DNA from: Sipunculus nudus
Lineage: Eukaryota; Annelida; Sipuncula; Golfingiida; Sipunculidae
NCBI GenBank assembly: GCA_026874595.1
Contig: CM049307.1
Coordinates: 39,412,862-39,476,861, forward strand
Reading direction: 5' to 3'
DNA length: 64,000 bases
Shown here: positions 48,852-60,274 of the stretch, piece by piece
Layout of the letters: each line of letters opens with the position of its first letter
Position numbering within the stretch: position 1 is the stretch's first letter
The notes under the pieces: generated by a model
What the model was told of the DNA's origin: nothing
The model's database searches: none
Seen by the model: only the letters and a program-made list of their open reading frames with translations
Program-made: the position numbers and the translations under genes

Positions 48852-51557
48852 TTAGCGAACCTGTGAGCTTATGCGATGGTGTGGCGTCGTGCGGCGTCCG
48901 GCATCTGTACGTTAACCCATACTATCTTGAAAACGGCAAGAATTAGCATCACAAAATTTTATGCATAAAATTAGTCATCTAAAAAACAGATTTTGCTTAT
49001 TTTATGGCTAACTGCATTTTCTTAGATTTTATAGGGAAAAAGCTAAAAAAGCTTCTCCTCTGAATCTGTTCAGCCAAATTGTCCAATATTTTACAGAAAT
49101 GATTCCTGGAACAATGTCTCTCAAATTTGTTTGAATGGTTTAAGTTTGGTGATTTTTGGCCGAGTTACAGGAAGTTGAACTTAGTCATCTGTCCAAAAAA
49201 GCATACTAAAATTACAATCTCAGAAATGGCTTGAGCTATCATCACCAAATTTTATGCCAATGTTGGTCACATGAGTCATATCTGAAATTGAGGTATTGGT
49301 GGCGCCACCTGCATGGGCCTTTTTTGTACGGGGGTCATCAGTGCCCGTATCATACTGACAGCTACAAATAACTTCTTCTCTGAAACGAAACGGTCAAATT
49401 GTTTAATATCGACAGAAATGATCCTAGGGTACTGCTTTCTGAAGTTTGTTCAAATGGTCTCAGTTCAGTGACTTTTGGCTAAGTTATGGGAAGCTGAATT
49501 TAGTCAGATGCCATAACAGCCCATTTTAGCTAAGTGGCTACAAAAATCTTCTCAGAAACCACTGGGCTAAATTCTTAAATCTCACACATTAATTATCCTT
49601 AGATGTTGATAATTCAAGTTTGTTCAAATTGTCTCAGTTCAGTGACTTTTGGCTGAGTTATGGGAAGCTGAATTTAGTCATATGCCATAACAGCCCAAGT
49701 AAGCTAAGTGGCTACAAAAATCTTCTTCTCAAAAACCACTGGGCCAAATTCTTAAATCTCACACATCAATTATCCTTAGATGTTGATAATTCAAGTTTGT
49801 TCAAATTGTCTCAGTTCAGTGACTTTTGGCTGAGTTATGGGAAGCTGAATTTAGTCATATGCCATAACAGCCCATGTTAGCTAAGTGGCTACAAAAATCT
49901 TCTTCTCAAAAACCACTGGGCCAAATTCTTAAATCTCACACATTAATTATCCTTAGAAGTTGATAATTCAAGTTTGTTCAAATGGTTTTGGTTCAATGAT
50001 TTTTGGCTGAGTTATGGGAAGCTGAACTTTGCCATTTTGCTGTATTTTCCCATAAGAGTTATAAACCTACAAAACGTTTTTCAACTGATGATACTGAGGC
50101 CAGTTTGTTTAATATTTTGCAAGAATAATTCCCTGAATCATTCTAATAATAATTGTCTTTTATGGTTCCAAAAAATGAATTTTGGCTGAATTATAAAGAT
50201 TGAATTGAGTCATTTTACCATATATGTTAGCTGTGTGAAGCAGATACATCTAGCCTAGCACCAGTATATCAGCATCCATTACATCATGCCTCTAGACATT
50301 TAGATTTCAGAATATCTATGGAAAATATTGACAAGAATGTTTTTAAAAGCTTTTAAAAAATGTAGATTTATGATATTACATATCACCTGTACACTAACTC
50401 ATAATTTCTCAGGAATAGCAGGAGCTACCATCCCCAAATTTTATGCAATTATCAGTCACATATCAAATGTTGATGGATTCAGCTTATTTTTGCTGTCAGC
50501 ATTTACTTAGATTTAACAGGGAAAAAGCTGAAAAAAAACTTTAAAAGTCTTCTTCTTGTAAACAGTCCAGCCAAATTGTTCAATATTTTACAGAAACGAT
50601 CCCAGAGGCGAGCCTTCTCAAGTTTGTTCAAATGGTTTGTGTTGGATAAATTTTAGCAGAGTTACATAACAGGCCAAGATTGTGTATGTTTCTTGAATAG
50701 GTTGAGAAACTGCCAACTGTTTCAGATTTGGCAACAGATCAAGAGTTCATTCAGTGCAGTCAAATATAGGTCAGCAGTTCAATCAGTGCAGCCAAGCACA
50801 AGGCATGTGATCACCTCATGGGCAGCATGTGATCACCTCATGGGTGTCATGCCCCTCAGGGCTGCATATGGAGCCAATCTGTGAGCTTATGCAATTGTGT
50901 GGCTACTATTTCAGATTTGGCAATAGGCAAAAGGTCAGCCTGGATTTATTTATAGCTTTGGCAGACTGCCAACTATGTCAGATTATGCAACAGGTCAAGA
51001 GTTCACTCATTGCAGCCAGGTACCGGTCAAAAGTTCACTCAGTCTAGCCAGGTGCAGGTCAAGAGTACACTCAGTGCAGTAGCCTGAGCCAGTAATTTGT
51101 CACAGTACACTCGGGGCAACAGCCTTTCTCACCTAAGCCTGGTCAGCCCCGTGCATCAGACTCAAGGTAAGTTTGATGTATTGGCCTGATATTCTGACCT
51201 GTCTATGTGTCTTTAATGGCTTTCTCGTTCACAGGACAGGTGTCGCCATCTACAATGACTTTTGCAAAGTGTATGTGCCTGCTTAATTCTATGGAGGAAT
51301 TTGATATATCAGCCTGAAATTATTATACATGTCAAATAGCTTTGTCGTATACAAGGCTGGTGGTGTCACCTACATAATTTTTGTGTTGTGTGCACCCATG
51401 CCAGAATTTCAGCAGTGATGTTTGTGTATTGTTTCTTGTTCAAAATGTTTAGTACTTGCATTGTTCATATATATATGAAAAGTAGTGGATAAGCATTGAA
51501 GCGTTATACCTGGTGTATATCAATATGCACAGGTTCGCATTAGGCCTGTAGGCCTTG
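48852..51557 (+). mobile_element. Helentron-like family H3, full-length copy
   Basis: 5' end TTAGCGAACCTGTGAGCTTA. Near the 3' end lies CACAGGTTCGCA (51528-51539), its inverse, followed by the hairpin AGGCCT-GT-AGGCCT (51542-51555) and TG before TTT. The core contains modules around CACCAAATTTTATGC, a perfect GGTGGCGCCACC at 49298-49309 and a 177-bp tandem array. A truncated copy lies at 13622. Non-coding. Confidence 0.75.
49440..50030 (+). repeat. 177-bp tandem repeat inside H3
   Basis: Units marked by TTTGTTCAAATxGTCTCAG (cytosine of TTCAAAT at 49451, 49625, 49802 and 49979). The middle two are nearly identical, each with GACTTTTGGCTGAGTTATGG and CAAAAACCACTGGGCCAAAT. Long open frames here follow from the repetition. 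Confidence 0.85.
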
Positions 51558-54500
51558 TTTCTTTTAAATAAAATAAAAAATATGACTTAAAATCAGTGTA
51601 CAGGAACAATGCTATGATTAATCTAAATATTATTTCGTCAGTTTCATTCTAATAGTATTGCCAAAATTGCAGCTAATGGATGTGTATAAGTATGTAGTGT
51701 TGCATAGTATGTGTTGACATGTTATTTAACAAAAGATTCTTGTTTAAATGTCTACCTGTTTTCACATGAGGGTTAGAGGAAGTTTTCTGTATTTGTAACT
51801 AGTTCTTACCTAATTTGTGTCACTCAGCTTTATTACTTTTGCATGATAGAGAATTACAGATTGATATACATGTACTACAATTTTCTCATCTTGTATCTTA
51901 ACAGGCAAGTGCATAGCTGCCAAGGTTAATGCAGTGCTGCATACTAACACACTAACTAATGTAGAATCTAAAATAGTATGCAAACTGCACTTCCTACAAA
52001 TATAACGCAATAGTAATATCCTATGTCATATTACACTATGATTGATCAGTGATCACCAGTTAAACTTATAATTATCACTCATTTAAATTTTGGCATCTCT
52101 CTCTGTAAGTTCTGTTGTTAAACATAGTGGACTACAATCAATACCTATCAGTAATCTACATCTTAAGTTACCATGAAGCATGCAATAGCAAAACACCAAT
52201 TTTGTAGCTCTGCACACACCTAGTCTGTTCCTGAGCTTGTTGTGAATTATGCCAAAACTAGAAAATACCTAGAAAATATGAGAAACCCTTTCTCTGTACA
52301 TATGTATTTGCTTGGTAATAATCTATTATAACAAGGAGCAGTTTGACTGTTCGTATAGTGGATATAACCATGATAATTATGACATGGCTTCTCCATACCC
52401 TGACTATCGGTGCAGTCAGGGGTAAATGCAGTGAAGCTGCACTATTTTAATGTAATCACCTGGTTATCATTGCATGGTCCACTGGACTGAAACCTGTGTC
52501 CATTGATTTTGAATTATGTCACCTGAACTGACAACCTCAAAACTACAGGTGGCATATTGTCTAACTAAATTAAACTAATAGTCATACATTCTAAGATAAC
52601 ATTTTATATTTATATAAACTTTACATTTACTTTACAACTTTACAGATTATGTTTAAGCAGAAATAAAGCTGAAAATTTTATTAGATTTATATATTCTCGC
52701 ATGAAATTTAAGAGTTACTTCTGGAAGAAGTAGAGGAAACTATTTCTTCAGAGCTGGAAATTTCCAGAAGTTTCCATGGAAGGAACCACCTGTCAGAAGA
52801 AATTACCAACTGTGGTTCCATATGGGCGTTGCACTTCATTCTATCTATTTCTGTGATATTTTACTAGAGTTAACTCTGAAAAGCTGAAGTATAGCAAGTT
52901 TAAGACCTGTTCTGAGACTGAAGGATATGATTTATTTATTAAGACATATTTTGCAACTGATTTGTAGAAACATGAAGCTATTCATTAAGGTCATCAGTCA
53001 AATAGGTATTCATGCCAATCATATATTAATAAATTTATGACCTTGTACAGGTAAAAAAGACTTAGAAGTTCACTAGATTTGGGGTAGTACCTAGCCTAAT
53101 GGTCAAGGCATTGAAATCCATAGGACTTAATAATAATGTCATTCTTTCAAATGGATACCTTCATCCTCATACAATAGATAATGCTGGCAACAGGTCATGA
53201 GCTTGTCATCTTGAATATGATCACTCAACCATGTAGGTTGTTACCCTCACCTTAGTTCTCTGCTGGTATTTTCTAGGGCTTAGCGCCTCTGTCATTTTGC
53301 GCCACCACCCGAGTTAAGATTAAGCCAAGGCAGCAGAGTTTATCAGGAGGCGCATCCAATATTTCATTAAGCCAAGGTGAACTGATTTTGTGCAGCTCAG
53401 TTTGGCTTGAGAAAAAAATTAATACAAATAGATAAATCTGTTACAATTAAAAACGCCCCAAACAAATGTTTCTTGTCACTGAAAGGAAATGGTGTGATTG
53501 TTGAAGTATGAAAATGTTGGCTTATGAAAGTTAAACCACCAGGATAAACTATACTTGATATTTAATCACACACTTGTTAAATGATAATGGATGCAACATG
53601 TCACATGTAATATAGATAAATGGTTTTGATAAAATGGATACTTTGTAACATTGTCAAATGAATATAGGCTTTCAGTTTAAGCCACAAAACTCGGCTTACT
53701 ACTAAAGTCAGCCTGCTGATGAAGAAAAAACTTGCTAAAAAGTTGCATAATTGGGTAAACCCGGTTAATACAGTCCAAATGGCCAAAACTGCAAGTACAA
53801 GGGCTATGGGTCTCAAAGCAGTGTTGTTCACAAGATCCAGTTCGACTCTCGAATGACATGGCTGGGTCTCCGCTGCTGGGATCAGTGGAGGGAATGTGGA
53901 TTGCTTCTGGCTTTGTGGCTGTGGATGCTGTAGCTTTCTAAAAAAGGTCAATGGCTTGGGATGGATGGTGGCGCCCTCTACGGCTCCCTGCTTGGCTTGC
54001 CGTGGCAATGCAACTGTTGACTCAGGGAACATGCTTAAGGAGTGCACAGGGCTGAGGTCTTGACCGCAGTAACCTGTAGCTGCTCGATGAGTGTATACCT
54101 CTTATGGCTTGGCGCACACACAGTCACACACACACACTAAAGTCAGCTGTCTTTATGTCCAAGCCAGTCTCATTTGTGTGACAAACATGGCTGTGGGCTC
54201 TAGTATTTTCTACACTGAGAGATAACAGATTCATTGGAGTATGAGAGAACCAATCTATCCTGTCTTGTTAAGAGGTCTCTGCTTAAAATACATCATTTCT
54301 CAACCTGTATTCCTCCTTGTGGATTCAGAATCTTTGGATTTTAATAGATACTTATACACCAGTAGAAGTCATTATAGGTTGATTGTAAAATATGCTTTCT
54401 TATGTTAAGTATTGTTGTAAATTCTCTAATTTGTTGCCAGTTGCTGTAAAGCAAATGTTTTAGGTCAGGGTCAGCCCTGGGAGGTGAAGGGGGTTATTAT

Positions 54501-55576
54501 AAACCTGCGGTAAAACTTTGTTTGTTTGTAACTGTCATCATCTGTCATCTTATTACCAAGTCAGAGGAAATGATCGTTGATTGATTTAATAATTGGTCAG
54601 TTGTTCTAAGGAGATATAGTCTACTGCAACAGTAAGCAGGTATTTGAAACAGATTCTTAAGCTAGCAATGGAACAGGTTTAATATTGAATTATGATTCCA
54701 GACTAGTCCCTGGCCCAGACAGTTCAATATTGTTTTTACTCTCGTCTAGACCATTAGCTCTGACAGCATATCTCAGACACAGGTAATCAAAATGATGGCA
54801 CTGCATGCCACATATGAACCAGAAAACAGCATCTCTGGCAGCTAATGTACCAGTAAGACTCTGACATTTAGTGTTGTGATTTAACTGGTTTTGCATACAA
54901 CATAATACAAACAAATAACAGCCATTTATGTGCTTCAGTGTTCACTGATTGTCATAAAATTTCTTATAGAGAATGCCCAGCCAATGCAGGATGCTAGATA
55001 AAGGATAAATAGTAGACCCCCCTTCAAGTATAGGGGTCAATTTCAATCTGGGTTCCCATATTAAACCTGTAAGTAAAGTATCTAGATAACATCCAGATAG
55101 GATCATGTTAATGAATATATACCCTTTCATGATCTTAGCATTGTAACTTTCACTTTGCCTCATTATAGCCCTGATATATTATACCTAAGTTAACTTTGCT
55201 ACAATACAGTGTGTTTTGCTCTGTCGTCAGGTTATGTGGTACCTCATTCTGATTGATGTTGTTCAGCCCTGTTGATGTGTTATGATGCTAGTTTTACTAT
55301 GTTTGGTCTGCAGAAGAACTGCAGGCAAAATGAACACATTTGATACAAATAAAGTATGCTATCATATAGATATGGTGTAACAGTTAGGGGGATATTTAAA
55401 TTTAGTTTGACACATACATTCCATACTGGTATTTTCCGGAACATTAGTAAATGATAGAAGCAAGGAAAAGTATTTATCTTGAGGTGAAGATTCTTCTTTA
55501 TAATAATGTGTATTGTGTGCATGAGTTTCTCATGCAGGATTTCTTGTGTAAAATTAAGATAATTTTTGTTCCTCAG

Positions 55577-55963
55577 CACCATCCAGGCAGACAGCCCAGT
55601 ATGCCAAACTGCCACAGGAAGACGTAGATGACGACGAGAGTGACCACGTTCTGTTCAAACAAGATGGCCACATCATAGGCAGCATCCAAAATGGGTCAAC
55701 GAAAAAGTTACCTGAGGGGGAGACCTGTAACGGGGCCGCATCACCTCCCCCAGAGATGCCAGAGCTTGTCAAAGTCCGGGTACTCAAGTACAGCAAGCTC
55801 TCTCGTACCCGAATTGCCTGCTACACCCTATCTGTGATATTCTGCCTCCTTTTGGCGTCGATGTTCGCCTTTGTGTTTCCATATCTCAACTCCTTTAAAT
55901 CAGTTCTGCTGGGAAAAACATATGACACAACAGCAGACTGGGAGAAAACATTCCCTCACTCAG
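55577..55963 (+). CDS. FAM234: FAM234-family protein, exon 2 (cytoplasmic tail and membrane span)
   Basis: Acceptor TTGTTCCTCAG and donor ACTCAG|GTGAAA. 387 nt, phase 1 in and 1 out. Encodes residues 9-137 of the joined model: an acidic tail (QEDVDDDESDHVLFKQDG at about 22-39), a Pro-rich linker, the basic VKVRVLKYSKLSRTR segment, then one membrane span at about 88-109 (IACYTLSVIFCLLLASMFAF with VF following). This order, acidic cytoplasmic tail then single span then propeller, is that of FAM234A/FAM234B (ITFG3/KIAA1467), by memory. The biochemical role of FAM234 proteins is not well defined. Confidence 0.85.
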
Positions 55964-56279
55964 GTGAAAAGCATTTATCATCCAGCAGGAAAAGGAATAT
56001 AAATTCATTGATGTTCTAATCCACATGAAAGAAAGTGTTTGCTTTATCAGAGTAATTATTGTGTAAACTTTAGACTCTTTAATAGAGTCTGTGTCTGTGT
56101 TAATGAGCTCATGTGCATGCATGATAAAGTTATAAGAATGTTGGTTAAATCTTGAAAAAAAGTTGGATGTAGTCATCATATCATAGCATTTTATCTCTAA
56201 TTAGGACTGACATATTGGTTATAATATTACTTTATATTAATATGAAATGCCTGATGTTTAATTTTTGTGTATTTCCCAG
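55964..56279 (+). other. FAM234 intron 2
   Basis: 316 bases, GTGAAA to TTTCCCAG. Unique AT-rich DNA. Nothing further seen. Confidence 0.85.
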
Positions 56280-56375
56280 TTTCAGCATCTCCTGTCAGGC
56301 TAGTTGATGTGGATGCAGATGGGAGGCTGGATGTGCTCCTTAGTACATCCAGTGCCAGGGACTGTCAAAAAGCAG
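56280..56375 (+). CDS. FAM234: FAM234-family protein, exon 3 (first Ca-loop blade)
   Basis: Acceptor ATTTCCCAG, donor AAGCAG|GTCAGT. 96 nt, phase 1 in and 1 out. Encodes residues 138-168 with VRLVDVDADGRLDVLLS. The DxDxDG loop is the calcium-binding type seen in FG-GAP/integrin-alpha-like propeller blades and in FAM234 proteins. It lies just outside the membrane span. Confidence 0.88.
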
Positions 56376-57143
56376 GTCAGTGCAGCATGTTGATATATAC
56401 ATTCAACCTGAAGGGTACATCCTTCCTTCAAAATTCTAAAAAGTTATTAAACTTGATTGTAGATGTAATTCAAGTACTTGAAATGTCAGTAAATTTCAGA
56501 ACATGTTATAGGAAGGCAAAATACTGCCATTAAAGTTGGATGTCTAAAAAGTTTTCTTATGTGTTGAATATTTATGTTATATCCATCTATAAAAGTTACC
56601 CATGGAATATCATTGTGTAATGGATCTAATCTGCAGAATAATAATAATTTTGCATTTGCCTTTTGCATAGTCTGCTAGGAAATCTTTATTATATACAATA
56701 TAAATGATCTTGAATTTATACACAATAAATAGCTTCAACATTGCTGAATGTTCCTTCAACTTTGACAAAAGACTTTGGGATGGTACATGGGAAAAACAAA
56801 ATTGAAAAAAAAAATGATTCAGACTTTTAATAACTGATTACAGTTTAATTGAAGGGTTGCAACTCAGTGCATCAATTGTTCCATGCTACACCCCTAAATT
56901 GATATGATCAACTCCTGGTGCTTCATTTACAAGTCATCCACTCCTTGTTTATTGACTCATTCTGCTCTCTTAACCCTGCAACCTTTAAGCAGACTTGTTC
57001 ACATTTCCTTACAGACTGATGATATTGGCTCCTGTGGGTGAGGCCTGGGAAGGTCCTGGGAACTTCTAATAAATGTTTTATTACATGCCAAGTCTTTGTT
57101 ACTTTGTTTAGTTGCAGCCTGACTTGCTTTTCTTACAGTTTTT

Positions 57144-58846
57144 TATGCCCCCACCACAAAGTGGCCGGGGCATATAGTTTTACCCATGTCCGTCCTTCTG
57201 TCCTCCGTCCTTCTGTCATTCTGAAATCAAACAGTTGTACGGACTTTTTTTGCAATGCCTGTAGATATTGGCCTGGTTTTTTGGTGTGTGGGCAGATATT
57301 GACCAGTTACAGATCGAGTTCATGTTTCGTCCCGGTTGACCTACTTTTGACCATTTTACGGCTCCTAAACTTAGAAAATTTCATGAAAAATAGAAATTTT
57401 CATGACAAATACACATGTACGGACTTATTTCGCAATGCCTGCAGATATTGGCCTGATTTTTAGTGTGTGGGCAGATAATGTCCAGTTACAGATTGAGTTC
57501 GTGTTTCGTCCCGATTGACATACTTTTGACTGTTTTACGGCTCCTTAACTTAGAAAAATTCATGAAAAATAGAAATTTTCATGACAAATACACATGTACA
57601 GACTTTTTTTCGCAATTCCTGCAGATATTGGCCTGATTTTTGGTGTGTTGGCAGATAATGACCAGTTACAGATTGAGTTTGCATTTCGTCCCGGTTGACC
57701 TAATTTTGACCGTTTTACGGCTCCTAAACTTAGAAAAATTCATGAAAAATAGAAATTTTCATGACAAATACACATGTACAGCCGTTTTTAGCCCTTAGCT
57801 CATAGGCTGATGGGCTATTGTCGTCACCCAAGCTGTCCGTCCGTCCATCTGTCTGTCCGGTGTCTGTTCGTCCGTCCGTTCCGCGTCTGTTAACTTTTAC
57901 CTTGTGAGCGGGATATCTCTAAAAGGATTCACCGTTGGAATTTTATTTCATCAGTGAAGATGTATATCGATAAAATCTCGGTCAAGTTGGAAGATGGGTG
58001 ACCTTGAACCATTTTTCTACATTTTAGAGCTGATTATAGAAAAACACTCAGAAGTTTATACCTCAGGAACCATTGTGTGGATTTTCACAAAACTTACTAT
58101 GATCATTGGGACTGATGGTCTGTATGTGCTGCACAATTTTGGTGGCGCCATCCGCAATTTCTGATTTTTTAATGAAATTTTATCTGATTTTTTCAATTTT
58201 GGCCTTTTGTGCAGGATATCTCCAAAGGTATTCAACACAGGAACTTCATTTCTTCAGTGCTATTGCATTATTTTTACAAAATCTTTGTCAAGTTCAAAGA
58301 TGGGTGATCTTGACATACTTTTCAAGGTCACAGAGCTTAGTATAGAAAAAAACTTAGGAGCTTATTTCTCAGGCAGCATTTGGTGGATTGTTATGAAACA
58401 TGGTATATACCTCTCCAATTTAAATTTATAAATGATTATCAACTTTTGCTAATATTCCAGTTTCGCAATTCAATGCTTACAGATACTGGCCTAATGTTTG
58501 GTCTGTGGGCGCATAATGACCACTTACAGATCGAGTTTGCGTTTCGTCCCAGTTAACCTATTTTTCACCATATGACAGATCCTGAACATAGAAAATTTCA
58601 TGAAAGACATAAATTTTCATGAAAAATGCACATATATGGACTTTTTTTCACAATGCCTGCAGATACTGGCCTGATTTTTGGTGTGTTGCTTGATAATGAC
58701 CCTTTACAGATCGAGTTTGCATTTTGCCCTTGTTGACCTACTTTTGACCATACAACACCTCCTGAACTTAAAAAATTTTACAAAATTTAACAAATGTTTC
58801 TAATTTGCCCCAGGCGGGGGCATGCGTGTCGTTCCGACACATCTAG
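57144..58846 (+). mobile_element. Helentron-like family H1, copy 2 (best ends)
   Basis: Starts TATGCCCCCACCACAAAGTG then GCCGGGGCATA, a near-perfect hairpin. Ends CAGGCGGGGGCATGC, hairpin GTGTCGTTCCGACAC (58826-58840), ATCTAG before T. Three units of exactly about 180 bp (CCTGTAG/CCTGCAG at 57258, 57438, 57618). Then comes the second head TAGCCCTTAGCTCATAGGCT with GATGGGCTA, (GTCC)n, and two units of about 305 bp. The order matches copy 1 at 20221, including the junctions. Confidence 0.8.
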
Positions 58847-59225
58847 TCTCGTTTTGCAGTGCAGTGCATACAGATAATGGCCTAATGTTTGGTCTGAGGG
58901 CGTATAATGACCACTTACAGATCAAGTTTGCATTTCATCCCAGTTGACCTATTTTTGACCAAATGACAGATCCTGAACATAGAAAGTTTCATGAAAGACA
59001 GAAATTTTTATGAAAAATGTATGGACTTTTTTTCAAAATGCCTGCAGATACTGGCCTGATTTTTGGTGTGTTGCTTGATAATGACCCGTTACAGATCGAG
59101 TTTGCATTTTGCCCTTGTTGACCTACCTTTGACCATACGACACCTTCTGAACTTTACAAAAAATTTTACAAAATGTTTATAATTTGCCCCAGGCGGGGGC
59201 ATTCGTGTCATTCTGACACATCTAG
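58847..59225 (+). mobile_element. Helentron-like family H1, 3' fragment
   Basis: Lacks the head and resumes directly after the CTAG of copy 2 with about one and a half 180-bp units. Then come GGCGGGGGCATTC, hairpin GTGTCATTCTGACAC (59205-59219) and CTAG before T. The hairpin differs from copy 2 by a compensated pair. Confidence 0.7.
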
Positions 59226-59496
59226 TTTTTTTACAGTTTGTTGATAACTATAACCTTACTCTTTATCACCCATCCTATAAAATATTATTTTAATTTGTTA
59301 CTTTGAGGATAAAATATTTCTCAAATAAATTGCCACAGTACATTGGTGTACAGCATTTAATGTAAAAATCCAGGCATTCTTGCCCCACACCCTAGAAAAT
59401 GTTCTTGCTGTAAGATATTTTTTTTTCTGATAGTAAAATTTATAGGGAATGGTCCAAGAAAATTGATCTTTTAAAGAAACTTATTTTTGGCAGTGT

Positions 59497-60080
59497 ACAT
59501 TGATGTTGTGTCCTGTTGTGTTACATTTTGTCCTGTCATGTTACATTTTTTCCTGTTATTTGACATTATGTCCTGTTTTGTGATTTCATGTCCTGTTATG
59601 TTACATTGTTGTGTCATGTTACATTATATCCTGTTATCTTACATTAATCCTGATATGTTACATTATGTCCCCTTGTCTTATGATAACACCTGATATGTTA
59701 CATTATGTCCTGTTTATGTTAAGTTATACCCTGGTATGTTACATTATGTCTGTTTATGTTATGTTATATCCTAATATGTTACATTATGTCCTATTTTGTT
59801 ACTTTATATCCTGATATGTAACATTATGTCCTATAATGTTATGTCCTGTTTATGTTACATTATATCTTGATATGTGACATGTCCTTTAATGTTATGTTAT
59901 ATCCTGGTATGTTACATTATGTCCTTTTATGTTATGTTACATTTTATTTCCTGTATTGTCACATTTTGTCCTGTTATGTTACATATGTCCCATTTATGTT
60001 ACCTAATATCCTGATATGTTACATTATGTCCTTTTATGTTATGTTATGTCCTTTTATATTAGGTTATGTCCTGTTATGTT
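59497..60080 (+). repeat. Minisatellite, units like ATGTTACATTATGTCCTGTT
   Basis: About 580 bases of imperfect, roughly 20-base units combining TGTTACATTATGTCC and TTATATCCTGATA variants. It ends within 15 bases of the FAM234 exon 4 acceptor. The repeated open frames it creates are not genes. Confidence 0.9.
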
Positions 60081-60091
60081 TCTCCTAACAG

Positions 60092-60274
60092 GTTCATGTT
60101 CTGGCCGTCTGCTGCTCCTCCAAGGATCTGATGGAGCAGAGGTGTGGCACGTAAACACCAGTAGTGACATCACAGCGGTGAATTGCGGCCATATTGATAT
60201 CAACAAGGATGGGAGGCGGGAGTGTCTGGTTGTTGGTTACAGGGGGCTTTTGTTCAGTGTTGAAACCAGAACAG
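60092..60274 (+). CDS. FAM234: FAM234-family protein, exon 4
   Basis: Acceptor CTCCTAACAG, donor AGAACAG|GTAAGC. 183 nt, phase 1 in and 1 out. Residues 169-230: GRLLLLQGSDGAEVWHV, a blade strand pair ending in the usual W, a sequon at N191 (NTS), then CGHIDINKDGRRECLVVGY with a second DxNxDG loop (about 205-210). The frame stays open across both junctions. Confidence 0.9.

Larger units (their letters stand above)
48693..52814 (+). mobile_element. hAT-type element with exact 8-bp target duplication, interrupted by H3
   Basis: Left end CAGGGTTGGTTTTCTCC with GGAAGAAATGTATTTCTTCT. Right end, inverted, CACAGTTGGTAATTTCTTCT. The octamer GTTCCATA flanks it exactly at 48685-48692 and 52815-52822. 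About 1.4 kb once the nested H3 element (48852-51557) is discounted. No transposase found. Confidence 0.8.
37066..55576 (+). other. Intron 1 of the FAM234 gene (18.5 kb)
   Basis: Holds two hAT insertions in one nest, a MITE, a pogo-like element, a 6.4 kb Helentron-like region and a third hAT with a nested Helentron-like element, all listed separately. A G-rich block at about 37290-37340 follows exon 1. The stretch 52.8-55.5 kb is unique AT-rich DNA without a recognisable gene. A minus-strand open frame at 53.6-54.05 kb is discussed under rejected items. Confidence 0.55.
56376..60091 (+). other. FAM234 intron 3 (3.7 kb)
   Basis: 56376-57140 is unique AT-rich DNA. The rest is two H1 elements and a minisatellite that runs up to the branch-point region of the next exon. 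Confidence 0.8.

Noticed and set aside
49620-49880. Repeated 86-residue frame on the plus strand
   Set aside because: It arises from the 177-bp tandem units of H3. No start context or family likeness.
53601-54047. 148-codon open frame on the minus strand with a hydrophobic middle part
   Set aside because: It has no ATG at its upstream end (the frame opens with GTG; the first Met is five codons in), shows no family likeness and no splice context, and its AT-rich 3' part reads like non-coding sequence. A plus-strand reading is no better.
59487-60088. Several overlapping plus-strand frames rich in Met, Leu, Cys and Tyr
   Set aside because: They are translations of the 20-base minisatellite.
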